A stretch of DNA of 64,000 nucleotides from Deltaproteobacteria bacterium (GTDB lineage Bacteria; Desulfobacterota; GWC2-55-46). A model generated the notes under the pieces. That model saw only the letters and a list, made by a program, of their open reading frames with translations, made no database searches and had not been told where the DNA came from. The translations under genes and the position numbers were made by a program. The first letter of the stretch is position 1. Each line of letters starts with the position of its first letter. The stretch spans positions 43,178 to 107,177 of the forward strand of contig JABTVA010000011.1 in the NCBI GenBank assembly GCA_015075075.1, written 5' to 3'. Of this stretch, positions 44,492 through 56,858 are shown piece after piece.

Positions 44492-46412
44492 CGGACGCCT
44501 CCCTCAGGGGTATGGTGAAATGGAAGGTCGAGCCCTCCCCCGGCGCGGACTCCACCCATATCCTTCCGCCGTGGTTCTCGACCACCTTCTTGCATATGGA
44601 AAGCCCGATGCCGCTCCCATGTAACTCGGTCTTTCCGTGGAGCCGCTGGAAGAGCTCGAATATCCTCTCCGAGTATTTCGGGTCTATGCCGATGCCGTTG
44701 TCCTTTACGGAAAATTGCCATTCCCGTCCGTTCAGCGAGGCCTTTATCGTTATTACGGGCGTTTTCCCGCTCCTGTATTTCACGGCGTTCGATATGAGGT
44801 TCATGAAGAGCTGCTCTATCTGAGACGAATCGGCCATGATGGTCGGAAGCCCCTCGTATCTCAAAACGGCCCCGCTCTCGTCGAGGAGGGCCTTCAGGTT
44901 CGCCGTCGCGCTCCCGAGCGCCTCCTTGCAGTCGACTGGCTTCAGGGCCTTCAACCTCCCCACCCTTGAATAGGAAAGGAGGTCGTTTATGAGCCTCTGC
45001 ATCCTCCCGACCCCGTCAACGGCATAGGAGATGAACTCGTCCGCCTCTGCGTCGAGCCTCCCCTTGTACCTCCTGGAAAGGAGCTGTATGTAGCCGGATA
45101 TGACCCGCAGCGGCTCCTGGAGGTCGTGAGAGGCCGAGTATGTGAACGCCTCGAGCTCCTTATTCACCCTTTCGAGCTCGCGGGCCCTCTCCTCGAGGTC
45201 CTCGTTCATGCGGGCCATCGCCTCCTCCGCCTTTTTCCTTATCTCCACCTCGAAAGCGAGCCTCTGGTTCACTTCCTTGAGCTCCGCGGTCCTCTCGTCC
45301 ACGAGCTCCTTCAAGTGCTCGCGGTAGAGGTTAAGCTGCTCCTCGGTCCTCTTCCTGTCGGTTATGTCCTGCACCGTTCCGACCAGCCGCGCGACCTTTC
45401 CCCTACCGTCAAGGACCGCCTCGCCCTGCTCATGGACGACCCTAAGGCTTCCGTCAGGGAGGACTATCCTGTGCTCGAGCGAATAGGCGGTCCCGTTTTT
45501 AAGCGACTCGTCTATGCTCCTCTTCACGGCCTCCCTGTCCCCGGGATGGGCGAGGCCCAGCAAGGAATCATAGGAGGGCCTGAGCCCGCCAGGGCCGGCC
45601 CCAAAGACCCTGTACATCTCGTCAGACCAGGACACCTCGCCTTTCACCATATCCCAGTCCCAGCTCCCCATGTGCGCTATCATCTGCGCTGTCGCGAGGT
45701 TCGCCCTGCTCTTCCTCAGGTCCTCCTCGGCCAGCCTCTTCCCGGTTATGTCCCTGTCTACGCCCCTGTAGCCCGAGAACTCCCCGGTCGGAGAGAAGAC
45801 CGGCGTTCCGCTCGTCTCGACGACGACGCGGGCCCCGTCCTTTCTTATGTTGACGTTCTCGAACAGGACCAGCGGGCTCCTTTCCGACGCCGCCTTTTCA
45901 AACCCGGCCCTGACCCTTTCGGCCTCCTCGGGCTCCATGAAGTCCCAGGGGGCCTTGCCAAGCACCTCGCTCGCCCCGTATCCGAGCATGTCCCTGACCT
46001 TCGGGCTTACGTAAGTATAGCGGAGGTCCTCGTCCAGCTCCCATACCAGGTCGCTCGAGGTCTCGACGAGGCCCCTGAATTTCTCATCACTCCTCCGTAG
46101 CTCCTCCTCTGCCGCCGACCTCTCCTCTATCTCGGCCCTGAGCATCTCGTTGGCCACTTCCAGGCTCCTGCCCTTTATCCGGGCGGACTGGGCAAAATAT
46201 ATGAGGGAGGCCAGGAAAACCGACACAAGGGAGCCCATGCCGAGGACTACCGACGGTATGACCGAAACTATCGAGGAAACGACATCGTCTCCGGGCCGCA
46301 CCCTAACCGTCCAGGCGGCGTTCAGAATATTGAGATCCAGGCTTTCAGCCAGCTCGCCATCAATATCGCCGCCGTCCGCATAGAGGACCGTGGCGCCGCT
46401 TAAGACCGCCAC
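44484..46412 (-). CDS. Multi-PAS sensor histidine kinase, N-terminal sensor disrupted
   Basis: 642 open residues. One transmembrane helix VIPSVVLGMGSLVSVFLASLIYF (about 52-74) and a short coiled coil precede PAS domain 1 (SDLVWELDEDLRYTYVSPKV) and PAS domain 2 (GSWDWDMVKGEVSWSDEMYR), each with a PAC motif. A coiled coil (LKELVDERTAELKEVNQRLA) is followed by HisKA FTYSASHDLQEPLRVISGYI with His about 412, and HATPase motifs MNLISNAVKYRSG, DNGIGIDPKYSERIFELFQR and LHGSGIGLSICKKVV. Sequence upstream to about 46830 contains coding-like fragments in shifting frames and probably held a periplasmic CHASE-like sensor; LYADGG..AAWTVRVRPGDD at the start of the open frame fits a CHASE end. Confidence 0.88.
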   Translation of the reverse strand: MAVLSGATVLYADGGDIDGELAESLDLNILNAAWTVRVRPGDDVVSSIVSVIPSVVLGMGSLVSVFLASLIYFAQSARIKGRSLEVANEMLRAEIEERSAAEEELRRSDEKFRGLVETSSDLVWELDEDLRYTYVSPKVRDMLGYGASEVLGKAPWDFMEPEEAERVRAGFEKAASERSPLVLFENVNIRKDGARVVVETSGTPVFSPTGEFSGYRGVDRDITGKRLAEEDLRKSRANLATAQMIAHMGSWDWDMVKGEVSWSDEMYRVFGAGPGGLRPSYDSLLGLAHPGDREAVKRSIDESLKNGTAYSLEHRIVLPDGSLRVVHEQGEAVLDGRGKVARLVGTVQDITDRKRTEEQLNLYREHLKELVDERTAELKEVNQRLAFEVEIRKKAEEAMARMNEDLEERARELERVNKELEAFTYSASHDLQEPLRVISGYIQLLSRRYKGRLDAEADEFISYAVDGVGRMQRLINDLLSYSRVGRLKALKPVDCKEALGSATANLKALLDESGAVLRYEGLPTIMADSSQIEQLFMNLISNAVKYRSGKTPVITIKASLNGREWQFSVKDNGIGIDPKYSERIFELFQRLHGKTELHGSGIGLSICKKVVENHGGRIWVESAPGEGSTFHFTIPLREASDE

Positions 46413-47113
46413 GGAGTGCTGGGGAAGCTAACCCTCTTTTCCGGACAATGATATCGCCCCGAGGCTCTAGCCGAGTCGGAATACGCCGAGAGCGCTCCGG
46501 CTGAATACCGTCTACGCGTACCGGCACAGGACACGATTTCTGTGTCACCTCTAACTCGACAGGCCGGAGAGGGCCAGGCCGCCATCCACGCTTACACCCT
46601 TCCGCATGGGCGCTGACGGCCTCAACCGCCTCTGGCCGAAAAACCGGCCGTCGCCGAAGCGGGTAAAGACGCCGCCGTGAGAATGACCAACACGCTCCGC
46701 GGCCAGTAGCTCTTCCCATTCCCGCCACTTTGTCTCTTCCCCGGCTTCCGGCCTCCCATCTCGGGCAAAGCTCCGCAAGGCCTCTGCCCTGAGGCCCATT
46801 TTCGTCCTGGCAAGCCTTTACTGGAAGTGGCTTTTAATGCGGTATGGTGGGCGGGCCGGCCTTCTCGAAATTGAGGCTCGCGCCAGACAGGAAGTCGCCC
46901 GGAGGCGCGATGAGGAACGCAAGGGACGAGGCCCATCTCTTAAGAACGCGTATTTGAGCCGGGTATTTGGGGGTTCGTGCAACGCCAGAAGAATTACTGT
47001 AGCACCTTTCCGTTTTGTCAAGCGCAAGAAACCGGGCGCCCACCCTGCCCCTGGTCGATTTAATCTTGATATCCGGCCACTTACAGCGTAGCCGGTGAAA
47101 CCTCTTTTTTGCC
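46413..47113. other. Disrupted 5' region of the histidine kinase and divergent spacer
   Basis: 46413-46830 carries minus-strand fragments such as GRPEAGEETKWREWEELLAA in varying frames, likely the missing sensor domain. From about 46840 to 47113 I see no gene; this part should hold the kinase promoter. Confidence 0.4.
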
Positions 47114-47141
47114 TAAAGGCGGGCGGCATGGCATCCGATAG
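47114..47141 (+). promoter_or_regulatory. Sigma-28-like promoter motif of bacteriohemerythrin 2
   Basis: TAAA (47114-47117), 16-nt spacer, TCCGATAG (47134-47141), 63 bp upstream of the ATG at 47204. The spacing and the hexamer-flanking sequence GGCATCCGATA are the same as upstream of bacteriohemerythrin 1. Confidence 0.55.
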
Positions 47142-47203
47142 CCGTTAAGGCTTATAAGGCCAGCTATCTTTACACGCCTTGGATTCTTCAGGAGGCAGAT
47201 ATC

Positions 47204-47625
47204 ATGATGGTAAGATGGAAGAGCAGCTCTCTACAGGGTCTGGTGGCGGGCTTAGCACAGGGAGCTTTTCGCCAGGTTCGCCAAGCTCGTGGCCGCGATG
47301 GAGCACGGGCGCGGGCGGGAAGAGATAGAGGAACTTTACGAGTTCATGGAGAACTATCTGGGAAGGCACTTCCAGGCCGAGGAAGCCGCGATGGACCGGA
47401 TAGGCTATCGTATGACGAACACACCGGCAAACTGAGAAACTACTCGAGGAGATAACGGCCTTGAGGGCCGAATTCGAGACCGGGGCCAGGCTCTCCCTCG
47501 TGCTCAAGGTGCAAAGGCGCATAATCGACTGGTTCATGAACCACATAGGGAACATGGACAAATCGCTCGGCTCGTATCTCAGGGCAGAGGACCTCAAGCA
47601 CCAGCGGATCGTCGTGAACTGCTGA
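47204..47625 (+). CDS. Second bacteriohemerythrin (frame disrupted)
   Basis: AGGAGG precedes the ATG at 47204 (MMVRWK). The body reads in shifted frames: KLVAAMEHGRGREEIEELYE, FMENYLGRHFQAEEAAMDRI with HFQAEE as the HxxxE ligands, HTGKLRKLLEEIT after another shift, and RRIIDWFMNHIGNMDKSLGS with HIGNMD as the HxxxxD ligands, ending at TGA 47625. About 138 residues if repaired, like the copy at 39204. Same di-iron fold; the second O2-binding protein under the same promoter type. Confidence 0.8.
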
Positions 47626-47685
47626 GAAACGGAAGGGCTGCAAGCTGAAACCAAGAGAGATCCACAATCCATTTTTCGAGACATT

Positions 47686-47715
47686 AAAGGCGTCCCTTTC
47701 CAGGGACGCCTTTTT
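47686..47715 (+). terminator. Rho-independent terminator after bacteriohemerythrin 2
   Basis: AAAGGCGTCCCT/AGGGACGCCTTT stem, short loop and TTTTT tail, 60 bp beyond the hemerythrin stop. Confidence 0.9.
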
Positions 47716-47716
47716 A

Positions 47717-47855
47717 TAACAACCTCTAAAGTGGAGATTTTCCCTTTTCCCGGAAGGCCAGGAATAAAAGCAGAGCATATATGACAATATGAGCATTTTT
47801 ATTCCCGTAACTACACCTGAAGTCCGGGGAAAAGATCAATTTTTAGAGGTTGCCT
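47717..47855. repeat. Family A inverted-repeat element, copy 6 (touches addA stop)
   Basis: 139 bp. The left arm is shortened (AACAACCTCTAAAGTGGAG) and the right arm is complete (CAATTTTTAGAGGTTGCCT). The last T of the right arm is the first base of the forward-strand TTA that reads as the addA TAA stop. Confidence 0.9.
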
Positions 47856-50800
47856 TATTTTACCTCTATGAATTCCGCATGGGCCGGGTAATAGAGCCCC
47901 TTCCTTATTTCCCTTTTCTCACCGCCTTTTCTGAGCGCCAGCTCGTACTTTTCGAGCTGCGGCCTGTACCTTTCGCGCTCGCTACGGAAGAACTCTTCGA
48001 GCGAGCCGCCCTCGTGCGCCCCGGTCTTGTAGTCTATCACCCAGCGCGCGCCGTCCTCGTCCACGAAGGTCCGGTCTATGACCATGTGCGTTATTCCGCC
48101 CTCAAGAACCGCCGTCACCGGTAGCTCGGTCCCTGCGCCGTCCCTTTTCGAGAGTATCCAGCGCCCCCTGGGGTCGGATACGGCCTTGAGGAGCGTCCTT
48201 AAGCCTTCCCTGGCGGCTTCCCCGGCCTCCCTGGCCCCGAGGCCGAGAGAGCGGAGCATGGCCTTGAGGCGCGGCTCCTCTCCCTCTATCCGCCCTTTCC
48301 CCCACTCAACCAGCCCTTCCCTTGCCATGCGGCAAAGGTACCTGTGGACGACCGTCCCCATGTGGCGTATGGTCTCGCCTGCCCAGTAGAACTCGGGCTC
48401 GGTCCGCTCGACTGACTTTTCGACGCCGTCTACGTGCACCGGAGGGGCGGGCTCCGGCAGCTCCCATGAGAGCGGAAGCCTTTTCCTCGTCCGCGTCAGG
48501 GCGCATCCCGCAAACACCCCTTCACCGGTCCTTTCGATAAACCTGCCTTCGCCTATCGCGCGGGAGATCTTCGACAGGAAAGACCTCGGGGTAGCAACAA
48601 TCTCCCCGTCCCCGCCCTCCTTTATGTGGCCTATGAGGTGGAGCGATTTGCGGGCCCTTGTGGCGGCAACGTAAAGGAGGCGCATCTCTTCCAGCTCGCG
48701 CTTCTCCCTCATTTTGCCGGATAAATATTCGTAAATGACAGACCCTTCCTTCCCGGTCCCCGGACCAGGCGCAAGGAGGAGGTCTCTATCCCTTTCAAGC
48801 CAGATGAGAAGGCCCCTGTCCTCGTTCCGAGGCCCCTTCCCGAGCCCCGGGATAATGACGTTGTCGAATTCAAGGCCCTTGGCCTTGTGAACGGTCATTA
48901 TCTCCAATGCGGCGTCCTGGCTTCCTCCGCCGGAATAGAGGTCTTCAATCCTCCTCTCGAGCTCGGCCATGGAGGCGCGGCCCGGCCCCTCGACCGACTT
49001 CAGGAGCTTGAAGAATTCCCGGGCGTCATTCATGGCGCCCTCGTCCCCGGCTGCGCCAGGCCCTCCGAGGCCTATCCAGAGGCCGCGGAGCACCTCGGAG
49101 GGCGGCCTCCTGCCCCAAAGCGAAAGCGCCTTACCGGTCTTTTCAACGAACCCGGAAAGCCTTCTCCTTCCGTCCTCGGAAAGGGCGTTGAGCCTTTTCC
49201 CGTCAGTGGCAAGCTCACGGACAGGCGTAGAAACGTCTCCGACGCAAAGCGAGTGGAGGTCTGAAAGGGCAAGGCCGCACCAGGGCGCGCGTAGACACGC
49301 AAGCCACGCCACCCTGTCAAGGGGGTGTTCGAGCGCCTTCAGAAGCGCCATCAGGTCCAGTATAACCGGCCTTTCTGAAAGCGGGTCTATGTCCCTGGCC
49401 CTGAACCGTATCCCGTTATCCTTCAGCGCCTCTACAATGCAGTCCACATGGGCCCTCGACCTGCATAGTATCGCGGCGGATTCGTTTTCAGGGAGCCTCT
49501 TAAGGACGGCGATAACGTGTCCGGCCTCAAGTCCGTCGTCCCTTTCACGCAAAAGCTTTAGCTCCACGGCGCTCTCCGGGACGGCCCCCCTTGCCGCTTC
49601 GGAAGGCGCGTAAGTAACCCTGCCGGTAAAGACGTCCTCGTCCACTGGAAAGGCCGGGCCCAGTGTTTGGTTCACCCATTCCACTAAGCGCTCTGACGAC
49701 CTGAAGTTCCGTGAGAGGGTAAGCGGGATAAGCCTTACCTGGCCTATGCCCTCTTTCCTTGCCCTTAAAAAAAGGCCGACCTGGGCCTCCCTGAAAAGAT
49801 AGATGGACTGCATGGGGTCGCCGACCACGAAAAGGGTCCTGCCGTCGCCTTCGGTCCATCCCCTCGTGAGGGCCTCTAAAAGCGAAAGCTGTGTCTGCGA
49901 TGTGTCCTGGTACTCGTCCACGAGTATGTGCTGCACCTTCATATCCAGCGCGAGCATGAGGTCCGTAGGCTCGCCTTCAGTGCCGAGGGCCTTGAGGGCC
50001 GAGAGCGCGACGGCCTGGAAATCCGCCTTCCCGGCCTCGGCAAAGACCCTGTTTAGCTCCCTTTCCGCAACCGGTAGAAGCCGCATGAGCGCGAATAGCG
50101 TCTCCCTTTCTTCTTCCGGGAATTCCGGGACGGGAAGCGCCCTTACCCTTCCGAGCGCCTTCAGAAGCTTCTCGTTTCCTGAGAGGGACTCAAGGAGCTC
50201 CTGGAATTCCTTTTTCATCGCAGCGGAAAAAGGGTCGCCGTTGGGAAAGCCGAGCTTCACGTTCACGCCTTTCGGCTTTCTCCATCCGTCCTTCCCTGTA
50301 AGGAGGAGCTCCTGTATGCCCTTCCAGAGCGGAAGCCCTTCCGCTTCCGTACCGGGGAGCCTTTCAAGACCGGACAGGCCCGGGATAGCGCTCTTTTCAT
50401 TTGAGATATTTTTCGCCGCGTGCCTCGCTGAGCGCAGAAGCGCGCCTTCGAGCCCTTCCGGGAACTCCGCCGCCACATCCCGGAGCTCCTCCTCCACGAG
50501 CCTCTTAAGCGAGCCTTCGAGCAGCGCCCTCATCCCCTCGTCGGTAATGTCCCGTTCGAGATGCCGGAGCCACTGGTCGCGCTTCCCGAGCATCATTACG
50601 AGCCTTGCCGAGAGCGCCCTTACCGAGTTGTCGAGGTGGCCGAGAGCGCTCCTTACAGAGCCGCCGTCAGGCCCTTCGTCCTCGACAAGGGCTATGGTCC
50701 GCTCGGTAGCCTTGGAATACAGCTCTTCCGGCTCGTCTGTTATGGAGTAGTCCCCGAGCCCGGAAAGGAGCGGCATCTGCCTCGCCAGAACGGATGAAAA

Positions 50801-51175
50801 CGAGTCGATGGTCTGCACCTTGAGCCTTCCGGGGTTTAGAAGAAGGTCCCAGCCCATTTCCCGGTCCCGCCTAAGCGCTGCCGCCGCGAGCCCGAGGGTC
50901 TTCATCTCATGAAGCTTTTCGGATGCGCACCCTTCCGAGGCCTTCCTTATGGCCCCGATAATCCGCGAGTGCATCTCGCCGGCGGCCTTTCTCGTAAAAG
51001 TGAGGGCGAGTATCCGCTCTGGCTTATCTACCTCCGAGAGGAGCGCGAGGAACCTCTGCATGAGGAGCTCGGTCTTCCCGGACCCGGCGGGCGCCTGCAC
51101 CGCGAAAGAGGCGGAAACATCAAGCGCCCTTTCCCTTGCGAGCATGTCGTTATCGGTCGTCGTCGCTACGCTCAT
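47855..51175 (-). CDS. addA: UvrD/RecB-type helicase-nuclease, AddA-like
   Basis: 1,106 residues from ATG 51175; upstream in-frame codons overlap the addB end and look non-coding. Walker A is SFAVQAPAGSGKTELLMQRF (about 20-39), followed by RILALTFTRKAAGEMHSRII. DEYQDTSQTQLSLLEAL is motif II, GDPMQSIYLFREA motif III, and IMTVHKAKGLEFDNVIIPG motif V; ATRARKSLHLIGHI is motif VI. The C-terminus RWVIDYKTG is the PD-(D/E)XK nuclease core. With AddB it resects double-strand breaks. It overlaps addB by 26 bp. Confidence 0.92.
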   Translation of the reverse strand: MSVATTTDNDMLARERALDVSASFAVQAPAGSGKTELLMQRFLALLSEVDKPERILALTFTRKAAGEMHSRIIGAIRKASEGCASEKLHEMKTLGLAAAALRRDREMGWDLLLNPGRLKVQTIDSFSSVLARQMPLLSGLGDYSITDEPEELYSKATERTIALVEDEGPDGGSVRSALGHLDNSVRALSARLVMMLGKRDQWLRHLERDITDEGMRALLEGSLKRLVEEELRDVAAEFPEGLEGALLRSARHAAKNISNEKSAIPGLSGLERLPGTEAEGLPLWKGIQELLLTGKDGWRKPKGVNVKLGFPNGDPFSAAMKKEFQELLESLSGNEKLLKALGRVRALPVPEFPEEERETLFALMRLLPVAERELNRVFAEAGKADFQAVALSALKALGTEGEPTDLMLALDMKVQHILVDEYQDTSQTQLSLLEALTRGWTEGDGRTLFVVGDPMQSIYLFREAQVGLFLRARKEGIGQVRLIPLTLSRNFRSSERLVEWVNQTLGPAFPVDEDVFTGRVTYAPSEAARGAVPESAVELKLLRERDDGLEAGHVIAVLKRLPENESAAILCRSRAHVDCIVEALKDNGIRFRARDIDPLSERPVILDLMALLKALEHPLDRVAWLACLRAPWCGLALSDLHSLCVGDVSTPVRELATDGKRLNALSEDGRRRLSGFVEKTGKALSLWGRRPPSEVLRGLWIGLGGPGAAGDEGAMNDAREFFKLLKSVEGPGRASMAELERRIEDLYSGGGSQDAALEIMTVHKAKGLEFDNVIIPGLGKGPRNEDRGLLIWLERDRDLLLAPGPGTGKEGSVIYEYLSGKMREKRELEEMRLLYVAATRARKSLHLIGHIKEGGDGEIVATPRSFLSKISRAIGEGRFIERTGEGVFAGCALTRTRKRLPLSWELPEPAPPVHVDGVEKSVERTEPEFYWAGETIRHMGTVVHRYLCRMAREGLVEWGKGRIEGEEPRLKAMLRSLGLGAREAGEAAREGLRTLLKAVSDPRGRWILSKRDGAGTELPVTAVLEGGITHMVIDRTFVDEDGARWVIDYKTGAHEGGSLEEFFRSERERYRPQLEKYELALRKGGEKREIRKGLYYPAHAEFIEVK

Positions 51176-53864
51176 CCTCCCCTTCCTCGCTCGTAACGGG
51201 CAGAAGCTCCGCGACCCTGCAGAACGCCGGAAGCTCGCAGTAACGGCACGCGCTCTCGCTCCCCGTAGCGCCGCCGTTCGGGTCGATTTGGGCTTGCCCG
51301 TCCATGAAGTCTCTTGCGAGCCCTTCGAGCGCCGTCTTCCAGAAATCCATGAGCCCGTCCCAGTCCTTCCCCTCCGCCTTTTTCCTGAAATTGCCGTCGG
51401 ACTCAAAAGGCTTTATGCCGGGAAGCACCTCGTATTTGGATATGCCTACGAACCTCAGCTCGCCGGGCACGAGCCTGGCAAAGGAGACCCCGGAGAAGTT
51501 CCCTCCCGCGCTGTAAATAAGGAGCTGCGGCTCCTTCGGCCTCTCCGTAAGCCAGTCGTTGCGGGAGGCTTTTCCGCTTTTATAATCTATTACCAATTCG
51601 CTTCCGTCTTCGAGCTCGTCTATCCTGTCCACCCTGCCCCTGAGGGCCAGGCCTCCTATCTCCATTATCCTCTCGGCCTCGACCGCCTTTACCCTGAACC
51701 GGGCCCCCCTCTTAAGCTCCACCTCGACCCAGCCCCTTAGGAGAGATACGAGCCTTTTCCTCTCAAGCTCGAAGAAGCGTTTCTTGAACGGGGGCTCTAT
51801 CCTCGCCTCCTTCATGGCCTCGTCAGCTATATTCTCGACATACCCGTCGATCTCTCCCCTTTCATAAAGCTCCTTAAGCCTCTCCGAGCCCTCCACCTTT
51901 TCCCAGTAGCTTAAGCGCAGCGTGTATCCACCTTCCCTTGCCTCCGGCTTAAGGCCCGCTCCGCCTCAGGCATGGCGCTGCGCAGGCACTGTGGATGGCA
52001 AAGGCCCTGAAAGGAGCAGAGGACTGGTTCTTTACTAATATCTGCGTGCCGCCCCGGATGAGCGCCTTCTCCTCGTCCGAGACCGGGATAGGCTCGTAGG
52101 CGGGCGCGTCTTCAGGCCTTCCCATAGGCCTGCCGCCGCATGGTCTTCAGTACCGACGAAGCCTCAATCTTCGAGTCAGCCAATCGCCGGGGAGGCCTGA
52201 AGAAGGGGCTCACCCTTCGTTCCTTTTCATCGGAAAGCAGGGATAGCTTACTATGACATTTCAGGGCAAACGGATAAGCCTTTCAACAGCGGCCTTCGCA
52301 AACGGTAACTCCTTTTCGCTCGACGAACGCGGAAGCCTGTATTCCCACTGCACCCAGATCGGTATGAAGGGGTTCAGGGGAGGCTCCCCAATAAGTATGC
52401 TCGTGGCAGCCATTATCCATGTCATGTCAAGGACATGCCCGAGGATTCAGGAGGCCCAGCACCTGTATATTGCACTCCAGGGGTCTCAGGCTGGTGTATA
52501 ATAGTTTCCGATGCAAGGGCAGCGAGCCTTTGCGCTGCCTCGGCACCGGTCACCCTGCCGAGTATGTCGTCGAGGGCTTGAAAGCGCTTTCAGTACGGAG
52601 TTCAGGCCTTGTGGGCCTGGAACTCCGTACTCGATAGCTTGATGCCCGATAGCCACCCCGTTTTCCTCAAAAGTTCGGTAAATGACCTGGCCCATCCCGA
52701 GGGGAGGTCCTTCTGCCGCGAACCCCTCAACCACTTGAGCCAGGCATCCGCCCTCTTTTCGAGACTGGCGGCCTTGTAGCGCCCTGCCATCGACTTAAGC
52801 TCCTCGATGGAAAGAGCGCACCTGTTATCGTCTTTCAGGGCATGGTCGAGCCTCGCGCTCTCGCTCGAACCTCCGTCCGCGAAATAAGAAGACCTGAGCA
52901 CCCGGCATATCAAATCGAGCTCCGCCTCCTTCTCGCCAATGGAAAGGAGGTCGAGCGCGGACCTTACGAGCAGTTCGCGGTCAAGTGGCGTTCCGAGCGA
53001 GATATTGAAGACCTCCCTTTCACCGGCCCAGGGGAGTACCGACGCGGGGGAAAGCTCCGAGGAAAACTCCCTCAGGACCGCGTCCCTGTACCTTTCAAGC
53101 CCCGGCACGATGAAACCCAGCCTCATGCCCGGCTTCAATACATCGCGCGCCCACCTGGCCGCCTGCTCGGTTTCCTCGTCCTCGCTCTCGTACGCCCTTA
53201 CACTGACCTCACCGGGCGCGGTCGCGTCCTCGCCCGGCCAGAAAGAGACACTGGTGCCTGCGGATTTGAGGGCAAGTACGAGCCCGGAAAAAGCCGGGCT
53301 CATCTCATCGAATCCCGCCATTATGACCTCAGCCGGGAGGGCGTGACCGCCCTTCCTAATGAGTCCAGCGGCCCTTGAAGGTATGACGGACGCGTCAAGG
53401 AAGCCGAGCCTTTTAAGCTCGTTCTCATATGCGGCGGCCCACCGCTTGAGGGCCCTGGCCTCCTCCGTAAGGTATATCTCTTCCGGGAGCCGTATCCCGT
53501 ACTCGTTTATAAGCCCGTATGCCTCATAGGACTTCCTTACGACCGCCGGCCCCATGTCCCCGTTTCCGGGCCAGCCGGCGGAAACGGTCTTCTCCCAGAG
53601 CGCAAGCGATGCGGCGCTGCCCAAGACCGGCCCTGGGCCGCGCTCTTCCCAGAAAGAGGCGGCCCAGGAGGAAAGCGGCATTACCTCCGGCGTGGTCCAG
53701 CAAAAGAGCCCCTTACTGGCCATCTCGCGGTCGAAAGCTGCCCGGAGGTGCCTCGAAAGCCTCAAGTTCGCCGTGAGGACGACAGCCCCATCTTCCATGG
53801 AGCCTATAAGCCTTTTTACGCGCTCGTCTATCACATCGGACAATATACTATTAAAAACCGCCAA
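51150..53864 (-). CDS. addB: AddB-like helicase-nuclease partner (middle frame disrupted)
   Basis: Two open segments of one gene. 52602-53864 encodes the N-terminal 420 residues (AVVLTANLRLSRHLRAAFDR; AEVIMAGFDEMSPAFSGLVL). 51150-51896 encodes the C-terminal nuclease, with RGRVDRIDELEDGSELVIDY and KSGKASRND as the D..DYKSGK core and CRYCELPAFCRV as the iron-sulfur-type cysteines. Between them, fragments in other frames (KAAVERLIRLPEMS at about 52250-52290) match the conserved middle of the family, so indels rather than a gene split explain the break. Repaired length about 900 residues. Partner of AddA. Confidence 0.82.
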
Positions 53865-53968
53865 ATCAAAACCGAATCAGCCCGCCCGATACCCAGCATT
53901 TGTGTTGACACTAACGGCTCCTTGTGTTAAAAATTTCAGATAACCTTCCTCTTTTCAGCACTATCCAT

Positions 53969-54045
53969 GGTGGACGTGGCTCAACGGTTAGAGCACTGGA
54001 CTGTGACTCCGGGGGTTGGGGGTTCGAATCCCCTCGTCCACCCCA
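53969..54045 (+). tRNA. tRNA-His (anticodon GTG)
   Basis: 77 nt with encoded CCA. Acceptor GTGGACG pairs with CGTCCAC. An extra 5' G at 53969 opposite C73 is the tRNA-His identity pair. The anticodon loop CTGTGAC reads GTG; the T-arm is GGGGTTCGAATCCCC-like. Confidence 0.95.
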
Positions 54046-54120
54046 TTTTTTTCCCTGAAATCCCTGTGTTTCAGCTTGTTTTCCGGCATATCAGCACCTC
54101 TTTTCTGGAAAAATGCCTTT

Positions 54121-54134
54121 TCCGTGGTAAAATT
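54121..54134 (+). promoter_or_regulatory. Extended -10-like motif upstream of gyrB
   Basis: TCCGTGGTAAAATT, identical to the 14-mer upstream of tRNA-Pro, 71 bp before the gyrB start. TG-n-TAAAAT fits an extended -10. Confidence 0.5.
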
Positions 54135-54202
54135 AGGGTTTGAATTCCCGCCCTTTATTGTACCCGTGGGGCCTTAGACCCGCTCGAAAGAAAGGAAAAT
54201 AG

Positions 54203-56653
<2,451 letters not shown>

Positions 56654-56660
56654 ACGGATT

Positions 56661-56840
56661 CGCTGAAAACTCTTGAGAGAACCTTTTTATAAAAAGGTTC
56701 TCTCAAGCTCTCTCCAAAAATTTTCAGTTCTTCCTGAGAAAACCCCCAATACGGGGGTTTTCTCAGGAACTAAAAGTCTTTGAAGGGGGTCTGGGGGAAA
56801 CCTTTCTACAGAAAGTTTCCCCCAAAAAGATTTTCAGCAG
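56661..56840 (-). repeat. Family B inverted-repeat element, copy 2
   Basis: 180 bp, the reverse complement of the element at 36601, with the same three hairpins. It starts eight bases after the gyrB stop and ends 18 bp before the NYN gene, filling the intergenic space; the outer hairpin with flanking T-run could also act as the gyrB terminator. Confidence 0.93.
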
Positions 56841-56858
56841 ATCCTGGAAGGACCCCAC

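Noticed and set aside
46840..47200. Riboswitch upstream of bacteriohemerythrin 2
   Set aside because: No conserved core of a known class could be matched; the GCATCCGATA stretch is better explained as a sigma-28-like -10.
51150..53864. Two separate genes for AddB halves
   Set aside because: Fragments of the conserved middle region occur between them in other frames, so one gene with indels is the better explanation.
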